64,000 nucleotides of DNA from positions 62,001-126,000 of the forward strand of contig JAIWNE010000079.1 of the NCBI GenBank assembly GCA_025331445.1, written 5' to 3'. Source of the stretch: Blakeslea trispora (taxonomy: Eukaryota; Mucoromycota; Mucoromycetes; Mucorales; Choanephoraceae). This document shows positions 10,086 to 20,340 of this stretch, in pieces (the first letter of the stretch is position 1; each line of letters starts with the position of its first letter). The notes under the pieces were generated by a model that worked only from the letters and a program-made list of their open reading frames with translations, made no database searches and was not told where the DNA came from. The position numbers were made by a program, and so were the translations under genes.

Positions 10086-11177
10086 TTAGTGCTTCTTGCT
10101 CTACAAAAAAAGGGAGAATGAGTATCTATAGAAAAAAAACTTTTCATAACAAGTGCTTACCTTGATCTTACGGAGGTAGAATTCGAGTTCTCTACCTTCG
10201 AGGATGTAACCATCACAACGACCAGATTGACCAGGACGAGAAGCAATGACAGCGTAGAGACGACCAGCGTTGAATTGGTCGTTCAAGAGAGGGTCAATAG
10301 CAGAAGTAGCAGCACGGGCAGCAATCTTCTTTTCAACAGCCTTGGACTTCTTTTCAGCAGATTCCTATATCAACCAAAAGAAAAAAAAAGACAGCAGTCA
10401 GTATGATGGTTACGTTGTTTAAAAAAATAGAAATTACTTACAGCTTCATCAGCCTTCTTCTTACCGAGAGGAAGAGCGTAGTGGGATTCGTACCATTGAC
10501 GGAAAGGAGTGGCATCAATTTGGATGACGGCACCCTTGACAAGAGTGTTGGTACGGACCAATTCGTTGTTGGAGGCGTTGTAAACAACGGTCAAGACACG
10601 GGTCTTACGAGAGACACCTTCGGAACCCCAAGAGAAGTTACCGGATTCAAGACGAAGAGCACGACGCTTGAAGTTACCACCACGAACACGAACCAAGTGA
10701 ATACGCTTAGCACCCAACTTGGTGTTGGCGGATTGACGACCTAATTCGAACCTTTTTGAAGAAAAAGAGTTATTAGATTTGTCCTTGTATACTTTAGTGC
10801 TTACTGAAAAGCTTCCTAGTCATCTGATTCCGTCAGTCTCTCGCTCTCTATGACATACGCTTGTTGTATTGCCCCTAAGCTGATATTATTTCTTCTTTTT
10901 GTGATTTCCAATCATGATCAATCATATCGTTCTTGCTTCTTTGTATGTATGATAGAGAGAGAGGGGAGAGGAAACGAACAGACTGGAAGACATTCAGATC
11001 AGATCTTTCAAACTTACTTTCTCTTCTTTCTGTATTGATCACGTCTAGCACCGGTGGCGCTGCGCTTGTGGCGAGAATCGCGGCTGATACCTATTTTCAA
11101 ATGGATTGATGAGCTTCTTTCATCGTAATCATGGATGGATGGATGTATGCTTCATGGTTTTAAGGATCTTTACCCAT
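10086..11177 (-). CDS. RPS8: Ribosomal protein S8 (eS8)
   Basis: 40S protein eS8. Five exons on the minus strand: 11177-11174 (ATGG only), 11090-11018, 10751-10442, 10364-10161, 10100-10086; every phase agrees. The product starts [18 protein letters not shown], contains [20 protein letters not shown] and [18 protein letters not shown], and ends KIKSKKH, as expected for S8. The first exon is only four bases, and the last exon codes four residues plus stop. Intron 2 (10752-11017) is the longest, a place where animal RPS8 hosts snoRNAs, but I found no convincing C/D box pair here. It is divergent from RPB4 across a ~260 bp spacer. Confidence 0.95.
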
Positions 11178-11438
11178 ATTGTTTGCAGAGAAGGAAACAC
11201 GCTATTGTCTGGCTGGACATTACTTTTTTTACTTTCGCCCCCTCCCCCCTTTTTTTGCTCCCCCAAGTTTTAATATGAAATACACTCAGTTCTCTCTCTT
11301 GATTCGCTCATTTATCTTTGAAGGATTCCGACCTTTTCAACTCAGATTTCGGACTTTTTTCCTTACGTGTTGGTATAGTACCAAACTTTTTTTTTTATAT
11401 GTCTATTCTTTTTTTCCTTCTCTCACATAGTATCAAAG
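11178..11438. promoter_or_regulatory. Bidirectional promoter, RPS8 / RPB4
   Basis: Only ~260 bp separates the start codons of RPS8 (-) and RPB4 (+). It is pyrimidine-rich on the plus strand (CCCTCCCCCC then T7, GCTCCCCC and several T runs), a composition typical of promoters of highly expressed fungal genes. No TATA box is obvious. Confidence 0.6.
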
Positions 11439-12113
11439 ATGGCTTCAAAGAAGAGACACATGATCCGTGGTGGCACTGATCAAGAAGATGCTTCCATCCT
11501 TAAGCTCGGCGATGGTACTGTTATTATTTAAGAGCAGCAAGATCAGATTCCTAACTGATTGACTCTTGACAGAATTTGAAAGTGCTCAGTGTCTTTATAT
11601 TTCTGAAGTCCGTATTATTCTCGAAGCACAACAAGACTCAAAGGACAATGGTACAGATAACAGAGCTACTACAAGGTAACAAAAAGAGGAGTTATGTGAT
11701 ACAAAGTTGTTCTCATTTATTTCTATGATAGTGTCATGTCAAAAACACTAGATTATGTTCGTGCTTTCAGTCGTTTCAGCAACATTGAATCTGTTCGTGA
11801 AGTTAGACAGTATGTTGTTTTCTGATGCACCTCCAATATAAAATCCTAAATGCAAGAGGTTTATGTAGGGTTTTGGGAAAAGAAAATCTGTCTCAATTCG
11901 AAGTAGCTCAAATTGCCAATTTATGTTGTGAAGATGCTGAAGAAGCAAAAGCATTGATTCCAAGGTAAAAAGAAAAAAAAAAGGTTGATAGAGAACTTTA
12001 TGCTTATGGTTATTTGTTTATTTAATTAAATTAGTTTGGAAAACAAAGTGGAGGCACCCGAACTTCAAGAGATGCTAAGTCAAATGTTAACTATCAAGAA
12101 ATTCCAAGGTTAA
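11439..12113 (+). CDS. RPB4: RNA polymerase II subunit Rpb4
   Basis: Subunit of the Rpb4/Rpb7 stalk of RNA polymerase II. Exons 11439-11514, 11573-11675, 11732-11809, 11869-11964, 12035-12113 give 143 residues; human POLR2D is 142. Family features: EDASILKLGDEFESAQCLYISEV at the N-terminus, KTLDYVRAFSRFSN, FEVAQIANLCCEDAEEAKA, and LIPSLENKVE before the short C-terminus TIKKFQG. Introns are 56-70 bp and carry TAAC-type branch sites (CCTAACTGATTGAC in intron 1). The 3' end is convergent with the glycosyltransferase gene. Assignment is secure. Confidence 0.95.
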
Positions 12114-12122
12114 GATTTTGCG

Positions 12123-12260
12123 GATGTGTGTGTGTATGTGTTGTGTGTATGTGTGTATGTATATATAGTAAAGAGAAAAGAAAATCTATTTTATATATAT
12201 ATATGCATGTATCAGATGTTTTGATTAAGTTGGTGTGTATGTGTGTTTATAAGAAAGAGA
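12123..12260. repeat. GT/AT-rich microsatellite
   Basis: Imperfect (GT)n and (TA)n runs in the short spacer between the convergent RPB4 and glycosyltransferase genes, within their likely 3' UTRs. Confidence 0.7.
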
Positions 12261-12263
12261 AAA

Positions 12264-14147
12264 TTATTTGGTTGGTGTGTTGTTTGTTGGCATCATCTGT
12301 CTCAATGCTTCAGTTGTATTTAAGCTTCTTTCCCAAACTCGAATATTTCGAAATTCAGCTTCTAAACTAACTGAATTGTCCCAAGGATCTTGATATTTGT
12401 CATTCAATGGCTCAATTGAGCCGAACCAGATGCCTTTGACAAAAGTGCCTATCGCCTTGGGGAGCTGCCATTCAAAACGACTTGCTATGACATGTTGATC
12501 CATATAGAGTACCAAATTAGGCTCACCTCGGGTATTGGCCATTGGATCAACCACTAACATATATTGATGGTATTGATTGTCGTTAATAGGGTATGGTGTA
12601 GGTCGGATTCGTAGTGAGTCAATAGGTTCCCAAGCCCATGTTTCGTCACGATGAATTGTCTTGATACCCAAGACAGTTCCTTGACTGCTAGCATGAGTTA
12701 CCACACATATTCTTGCATGATCTGTCTGCACTACCATCACCATACGGCCGTCAAGCTTTGTCTTTGTCTTCATCCACCATGTAACAGTCAATGGCTGAAC
12801 GGCTACTTCTGTAGGCACTGTCAAGAAAACATAACTCGTATCACCAGAGAGCAACAGACCAGTCTCTGTATAGTGTCCGTTCCTAATCAAGCCTGTCAAT
12901 TGATGGCCCGAGATATCATGGGCTGGTAAAGGATTGGTTGTGGCATTATCGGATATGGATGGCTGTAGTGGCCAATGACCTACTAGTCCATCTTCTCTCT
13001 CAGAGTGAGACAGAATACGACATGATCCAGGACGTGGATCTGGCTTTCCGTCTAACAAAAAGGGCCTTAATTGACAGTACAGGCTGTTATCGATCTTCAT
13101 GACCACTTGTTCATCTATATCACGCATCAAATTCTTGTTGGCTGCTGATTCCCAAATATGCGTGCCTAAGTTTGCTGAGAAATCATAGCTCTTTTCGAGA
13201 AAGAGAGTGCGCAATCCATGGCTGTCCCATAATGGCCAAAAGAAAGTAGTATGATTAAGCACTGTGATCTCTTTGCTGAAATGAGGTGCCAGTTTACCGG
13301 GCAAAACAACTGAATGATAATTCCAATCATTATAATCGAATGAAGCGTAAGTAGCATACCAACGTTGAAGAAAACGGGAATGGGGTCGTGCCATGATCAT
13401 TGCATTACACAGACCAACTGCACCATCTACATTGTGTGATTCATTAGATTGAATTAGAAATTATATAAACAAAGCACACTTACTGACGCCTTCTTGTGCC
13501 ATTACAAATTCACGGCTCAATAGATGGTCTAGGGATTTTAAAGAAATGACGTCCAAATCAAGATAGATGCCACCATATTCTTGTAACACCTGTAGTCGAA
13601 CAACATCTGCTTTGTGGGCATAATGACTGACAGGCTTATCAAAGATAGTCTCTATCATGTTCACTTGATTCAGTGCAAGCATAGGCAGGGCGCGTTCAAA
13701 GTAGTCTCCAATAGGTTTATGATGGTAATGAAACATGATCTTGTCTGGCTTTATTCTATCATGAGCCGATTTGATAGATAGGTAATGAATAAGGTCGAGT
13801 GTTGGGTTAGGATCTCGCAAACCATAGACGAAATGAACAATTTTCGGAATAGAACTACCTGCGGACACAAGCTTTACTTGCTTGGCCATGGTCAGTTCTT
13901 TGAATTGGTCTGATCGTGAAGGCGTTTCAAGCTGAACTTCAAGTCGTTCAGGACGTGAAGTGATGCTGAAGGCAGATGGCGAAGGAGAGGTTGAGACTGT
14001 ATGGCGATACACTATATATAGTAGAGACAAGCTACTAACAACAGCTATTCTCCATAGCCATCTTCGTCTTTGTCTTTGCGTTTTGCTGGTATAAAATGGT
14101 CTATTTTTCTGTATAGGAAACATGAAAAAAAGGACAATAGTTCCCAA
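12264..14147 (-). CDS. Type II membrane glycosyltransferase (DXD, GT32-like) fused to LamG-like domain
   Basis: Golgi-type enzyme. Exons 14147-13484 and 13426-12264 join in phase and give about 608 residues (fewer from the second Met). A short basic N-tail and one hydrophobic anchor (WRIAVVSSLSLLYIVY) make a type II topology. The catalytic region starts KIVHFVYGLRDPNP and contains HKADVVRLQVLQEYGGIYLD with the DXD motif LDLDV, typical of the Och1/GT32 sugar-binding family. Then VGLCNAMIMARPHSRFL follows. From about residue 360 it changes to GLVGHWPLQ, HDISGHQLTGLI, VTWWMKTKTKLDG and RNIRVWERSL, a concanavalin-like LamG fold. The donor and acceptor sugars are not known. The neighbouring GH125 mannosidase suggests mannan or N-glycan work. 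Confidence 0.87.
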
Positions 14148-14336
14148 AGTTTCTCTCTTTTCTTTTTGTTAAAACTAAAGCCTGTCTCCGTTTTAAATTA
14201 GTCCCATTTAAGGTGACAGGAAAAGACCAAATGTATATGTGTATTCGGCTCATGCTTGTTTTCTTTTTACTTTATCAAGCGCCATCAAAATGAACTGAAA
14301 CAAAGTTTTGTGACAATTGTTGCTTTTTTGTTTTAT

Positions 14337-16162
14337 TTAAACAAGATGAGGATGAGTTTCCAACAAGTCTAAAATAGTACTACCAGCAAGACCATTTGCC
14401 CAGCTAAACCAAGACCTTGTAAACTGGCTTGGCTGATGTACATTGAAAGATTCGCACATCAAGTTACCTGTCTTTTTTGCCATGCGCTTAATCATATCAA
14501 TGCATTGTTTGATCTCTGTCTCCGAAGTAGACGTCTGAATTTGCATCAAGAGACTCATGGGCCATATCATATTCTGGCCTGTATGAGGCCCTCCTACACC
14601 TCCAGCAAAGTCGCTGGAAAAGAACCAAGGGTTCCATTCTGACAGAATAAACCGGCGTGTGTTTTGATAGACTGAATCGTTTTTATCTACAAATCCAAGA
14701 ACAGGCAAACTCAAAAGAGAAGGTATGTTGGCATCATCCATTAACAGATGAGAGCCATAGCAATCAACTTCAAAAGCAAAAATGTCTCCAAACATTGGAT
14801 GCATCACAATAGCATGTCTGTAAATCGCTTCTCGAATATCTTGGCCTAATTTGCGAACATTTGAGGCCAATGCAGCTTGTAGTTGAACTGAATCATTCTT
14901 TGGGACAGCCCTTAGGTAAGAATCCAAATGTTCACCAAGTCGAATAAGCTGAACTGATATTTGAGCATTTGCAGGTATCTATAAAAGGAAAGAGTTGGAT
15001 GGATGTACATTGGCCCTTTTTTTTTTCTCTTACCAGGTAAGGAAACGTAGTAGCATCGTCGCTAGGTCTAAAAGCACTTCTCACAAGACCACATTTTCTT
15101 GTAATACCACCAATGCCATACTCTCCCAATGTCTCTGTTGGTCTATCTGTTTGTCTTCTAAATCTGTAGCCTTGTTCAAGTGATACTGGTTCAGGTTCTC
15201 CTTTGATCTTTTGGGATGATCCGAAAGGCACTTGAGCAGCTGGCCAGGTACTTTGAGCTTGGTCTTTTAAGACGGTATAGATACGATTCAGAGCTCTCTG
15301 CCAATCTCTAGACCTTAACACACGATCAGCATCACCTGAAGCCTCTATGTAATCATTGGTCAGTTGTAGAAAATGACCTAGAGAATCCAACTCATACTAA
15401 TAAGTTAAAAGTTAAACAAACAAATCAACAATTTTTTCTCTTTAATGACCCATTACTTTGGACTCCCAAACAATGTCTGGATCATAAGAAGGGATGACTC
15501 GATCTGAAGTAGACCCTCTTGGGGATTGACCAGTGGAGGGTGGTGGTGCATACCAAGGTCTCAAAAATGCATTGGCGTAAGGATCATAATACAGATAACT
15601 TGCTTGCACTTGTAGCACGCCAAAAACAAGATCTTTCAGTCCTTTATCTTGATTTATGAAACGTAAATAAGGTGAAATTTGATTTGTTGAATCACGTATC
15701 CACATTGCAGGAACTAAATTGAAAAAAAAAAACCATTAAAACATACAAGTCATTCAGTTTGGTTCTCTATAAAAGAGAGGGGGGGGTTACATTACTGTCT
15801 CCTGTAATTAGAAAAGTGCGAGGGTCTTGATGATCATATGAATGCCATTCAACAGTTGTATCTAATGTGTTGGGAAGACAGTTTTGTAGCAAAACATATA
15901 AATCCTTGTCTCGGAATACAGGTCCCAAGGACGACAAATAATTCTCTAACACTTCACTAGTATATTTGCGTTTCTCCGGACGAACAAGCCTTAGACCATA
16001 ATAAGGTGGATGGTAAGGTTCTTTTGGCGGAATGGTTGGCTTTGGTACATCATCTGAAGCAAAATAATGATAGAACATAGCTACATTGATAAATACAATG
16101 AACAGAAATGCCAACGATATAGGCAGTGTTCTTTGTATGTCTATAGTAGTTAGTGTTGGCAT
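14337..16162 (-). CDS. Glycoside hydrolase family 125, exo-alpha-1,6-mannosidase
   Basis: Predicted exo-acting alpha-1,6-mannosidase. Four exons, 16162-15796, 15713-15457, 15396-15034 and 14978-14337, give 542 residues with consistent phases. Conserved GH125 blocks: TGDIPAMWIRDSTNQISPYL (across intron 1), YELDSLGHFLQL (across intron 2), FPYLIPANA (across intron 3), then VGGPHTGQNMIWPMSLLMQ and FSWANGLAGSTILDLL near the end. An N-terminal hydrophobic segment (ISLAFLFIVFINVAMFY) predicts a membrane-anchored or secreted enzyme. The region before the ATG ends in TTTTAG, so a 5' UTR intron is possible. It lies head-to-tail with the glycosyltransferase (189 bp gap), suggesting a shared glycan role. 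Family assignment is firm. Confidence 0.92.
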
Positions 16163-17824
16163 AACTGTACTAAAACAACAGAGAGAGTAAAAAGAAAAAG
16201 GTGAGAAAATAAAATCTGTAAAATTTATGCCGCAATTCACACGTATTGTACATTCAATTCATTTTACAGAAAAAGATAAAGTACTGACTTGTATCGAATC
16301 TGATGTGACATCTTTCTAATAGGCAAGACAGGTAAATTGTTAGATCATCATTACCACTTTAAAAGAAAAATTAGTTTCATTGTCTCTTGCTGCTCGTACC
16401 TTTTAAAAAACTTATCATAGTTTATACTATGTCATTTACTACTTGTAAATTTATAATAGATGGTATCATTTTCAAATAACAGGTTCTCTTTTCTCTCTTC
16501 ACTAGGGCTATCTGTGTTATTTGGTTTGATTTTTACTAATGAAATTGTGTTGAAACTACATGTAGAAAACAAACAAATAAATAAACAAACAGTTGATGTT
16601 TAGATTTATTATTTAGCTCAATATATGAGAAAGTGTCTTCCTCAGCAAGATTGTTTGCACGTATTATCTTGAAGACATCTCATAAAGGAGAGGGGATGTT
16701 ACTGGAGCTGTATACAAGAAATGTAGACTCGGTGGAGAAGACTACTTTTCTTGCTCCTAATACAGTACCTCAAGCTATACGAATGACTGTATATCATCCA
16801 AACAAAAAAGAATACGATAGAGGTATTTATCAAGTGTCTACATGCATTCATTTGTGGTAAGGGCTTTTGTCTGTAATCAAACTCATTCTACTTGTTAAGT
16901 GATCTTGAATGCACCTTCTTTCTCTTATGCCTGAATATATATTTATCTCATTGACAGGTGTTTAGGACTTTCAAAATTAGAGAATGGCAGCAAATAGTAG
17001 TGCGGGCCATTTCATCGAGTGTTTCATGCCCTTCAAACGATTTTGCAGAGTAAAATTGGTCTTGTAGATGAAATTCAAGCTACAACATAACCATTGTAAT
17101 GCATATATATAAATCTGCAAGCAAACTCGCTAACACCCTCTTGTTAGCAAGGATGAAAAGGTTTAAAAAGTGTATATTTTAGCCCCCCCCCCCATATTGA
17201 GTGTATGGGCTAACACTATTAAAAGAAGAAAAATAGCGAATAAAACCATGTCAAACGTAGTATATGATTATTGGACTTTTTACAAAGAAGTTGTTCATTC
17301 CAATCCAAGTACACGCATGCGTTAGATGAATTTTGTATGACAATTAAAGGAAAATCAATAGCTTCGTTAATGAAATCTCTAAAGACAAAAGAAATGAGCA
17401 TGATGGATAAACATGAGAGATATAGCTTGTCTGAAGGAATATCGCTACAAAGACAAAGACTAATAAAACTGTATGTCAACAGCAGAAAGGATATACTTGG
17501 ATTGTACGATTGATAGCATATCCTGAAAGTCTTCAAGCACTTGTAAAACTGCGCTCTGGTTTATTGAATCATAGTTACAGAAAGATGATTTTTAATCGGC
17601 ATTGTAATTGATACTTAAATATATTTTCTATAGCCCATAGAAAAGTGTAAAGAAAGAGAGAGGTATGCTTGAAGGAATAATAGTATTTTCTTTTTGTAAA
17701 TTATGGGAGGTTTAACAAAGAGAGTTGTTACACATTCAACTATAGTTTCAAGAACCGGTTACATGATCGTGCTTGCGCTTCTTATTCTAAGAAAAAATAG
17801 AATAAAGTTAGACTATTTGCCCCC
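16163..17824. other. Gene-poor spacer with eroded coding-like fragments
   Basis: No intact gene. Two short frames look coding-like but orphan: 16633-16860 (+, 75 codons) and about 17250-17513 (+), the second switching frame repeatedly. A C10 run lies near 17184. These may be remnants of a decayed element or gene, but I cannot assign a family. Confidence 0.35.
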
Positions 17825-19708
17825 CTACACTTGCATGAACAACATTACCTGTGACACATCTTCGTCTGTGGAAGAAGAAGGTAAGCCTGATTTTGGCTCA
17901 TGTAACACTCTGTTAGAAGCAATAGGGAATTGTTGGCAGTGCACATAATCCTTCAAGACAGTCTTCCATAACTGCAAACCAGTGTCATACAAATTCTTCT
18001 CTACACGAACTTCTCTGTCAAATATCAGAGCGCTTCTGTCCCGAACATCACCCTCTTTCATATAGACAGGCCATTCGGGAATACCATCATGATCGGGGCT
18101 TCCATTCTTTGCAAAATTGATGATAGCCAAAGAAATCTGTTTGGCTACACGATCTCTTTCATAATCATCACCAGGACCCAAAAACGGGTTATCTGTCCAG
18201 TAAGCAAGGTTATCCCAAGAAAAGACAGAATCTACCATGTGTGCAGCCTTAATGACGTTTTGAACATCGTTGGATTCATAGTCCCACTCATAAAGCCAGA
18301 CCTTGTGACCCTGGAGCGAAAGGTTTTCAGCCGTCAAGAGAGTGGAGATTCGACACATCACGTCTGAGCACATATATCGTGTCACCTCAGATGGTGGCGA
18401 CATGGGTGGTACAATCTCTTGTTTGTACAACTCATATGCTCTGCGGGCATTTTTGCGACCAAAGATGTGGGTAAAATAACCACGTACAAACATCGTATCA
18501 TCCATATCTTGAAAGTTGGGAAGGAAAGGAAAGAAAAAGTTGAATTCATCGCGTGTATAGCCTATCATGATCTCAAGGTGTTCATGGCCCTTGGGTAAAG
18601 GCTGATTAAAGAAATGTTCAATGATTGTGCTTGGCAAGACATAGTCGTCTTCACTAGGGCCGATAGGAGCTAAACCCTCAAGAAAGTTAGGCCAAGTTGT
18701 CATAAAAGTTTGTGTCTCCAAATATGTTTCAACATCCACTGTCTCTAATTCTTGAGCTAATTTGGACATGTCTAGGCCTAAAGAGCGAGCAAAAATCTCA
18801 CCCTTCTTTTCTCCCCAACGCTTGCTGTTCACCATAAACATAGGGGGTGATTGAAGTACAACACGGTGGAACAAACCAGCTGTATTAGGGGCCAAAATCA
18901 TAGATAGAATACTAGCAGCTATTATTATTTGAGACATGTCTATTAGCTTTTAAAGAGAATAGTGTTGCTTTGTTCATTTACCTCCTGCAGAAGATCCGAA
19001 AGCAGTAATGTTGTTCACATCACCACCAAATTGAGCAATGTTCTTTTGAACCCATCTAAATGCAGCTAAACAACAATAAATAACGTAAGAAGTCAAGTTA
19101 TAAATTGATTAGTGTTGTCTTACCAATTTGATCTAATAAGCCCAAATTAGCTGTACCCTTCAAATCAGGAGAGAGATGATCCATGGGCATCCAGCCCAAT
19201 GCACCTAATCTGTAGTTGAAACTTACAATAATAGCATCATTTCTAGCCAAGTTGGTACCATCCCAAAAAGGTTGACTTGAACTTCCACTATAAATCACAT
19301 TAAAAGGCATTTTCTTTTCAAAGCGTATTGTCTATACCTCATACAAGCACCTGGATGAACCCAGACAATAACAGGTCTTTTTTTATCTTTGACTGTATCA
19401 GGTGTCCAGATGTTCAGATAGAGACAATCTTCAGACTGATGATCGATTTGAACGCACATTAATGTGTCAAATGGCATCTGAGTTTGAGGTGCAGCGGGAG
19501 CATGTTCGACGCAAAGACGTTCCTCATTGGGTGTGTTTAATTCAACTGTTGGTTTGTGACGGAGTGATTCTACAGGTGGTTGGGCGTAGGGGATGCCTAA
19601 GAACACTTCGACTTCGTTTGCTTCATCTTTAAGGCCTTGAACAATGCCAGATGTCGTCTGAATCTTTTCTGTCAAAATCAGTTCTTGTTGCTGAAATTCG
19701 TCTTCCAT
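17825..19708 (-). CDS. Type-B carboxylesterase / lipase (alpha/beta hydrolase)
   Basis: Carboxylesterase of the cholinesterase-like family. Exons 19708-19338, 19287-19124, 19065-18982, 18918-17825 give about 570 residues. The opening [30 protein letters not shown] and [12 protein letters not shown] are family hallmarks. The nucleophile elbow GSSAGAAS spans intron 3, with Ser as nucleophile. The acid is likely Glu in [10 protein letters not shown] and the base His in [13 protein letters not shown]. The oxyanion loop reads VHPGACM where HGGG or HGGA is usual. No signal peptide at this start; an extra upstream exon (ATGGCTG near 19792, donor GTACTA) would add three residues and keep frame. The physiological substrate is unknown. 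Confidence 0.9.
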
Positions 19709-19799
19709 AACTAAAGTCAAAATTTGCAAAAGAAAAAAAAAAAAGAAAATACAAAAAAAGAAATTGGCAAAAGACTTATAGTACCAGCCATTTCATACT

Positions 19800-20340
19800 C
19801 CGTATGTGTATATTTTTTTTTGGTGATAATGGGGGTGTATTTGTTCGAAGCGCTAAAGCCAAATCAGTAATCACCTCACCTCTATATTTTTATTGGACCC
19901 ATTGTACTCTACTAGGTGGTATGGTGTTGCATGTCACAAGTACCACCATACGATTCATAAAGTTCTTAAAATCATGTTCGTAAAAGAAAAAAGTGTCCCC
20001 TCCCTATTATTGAATTGACAGAAAGTAATGCCCTCCTTTTGAATTGGAGGGTCAAATTATAGTCATGAAAAGCATTACACCACCATGGAAATTGAGTAGC
20101 AAAAAAGGAAAGTTGTCTTTTTCGTAACCCGGATTGGTTGAAGTGTTGGGGTAGTCCCCCCCCTAAAATACTTTAAATACCGATTACTTTTTGAATAGCC
20201 AATAACGTTAATTACTGTAATTCACTTTGAATTTTAAAAGGACTTGACAAGAATTCGAGAAAATTGCAAATTATATACCAAAGGTGAAGGTTTATTGATT
20301 CATAAAATATAGAAAAAGCATATATAGCGGGGCAAGGGGT
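19800..20340. other. Intergenic spacer before transposon relic
   Basis: AT-rich with a C8 run near 20156-20163 (GTAGTCCCCCCCCTAAAATAC). I looked here for the terminal repeat partner of the element at 20.3-23.2 kb and did not find one. Confidence 0.35.

Noticed and set aside
10752..11017. snoRNA in RPS8 intron 2
   Set aside because: Only partial C-like (ATGATTG) and D-like motifs, no terminal stem; not enough.
20150..20340. Terminal inverted repeat for the transposon relic
   Set aside because: No matching inverse sequence found near 23220-23400 by eye.
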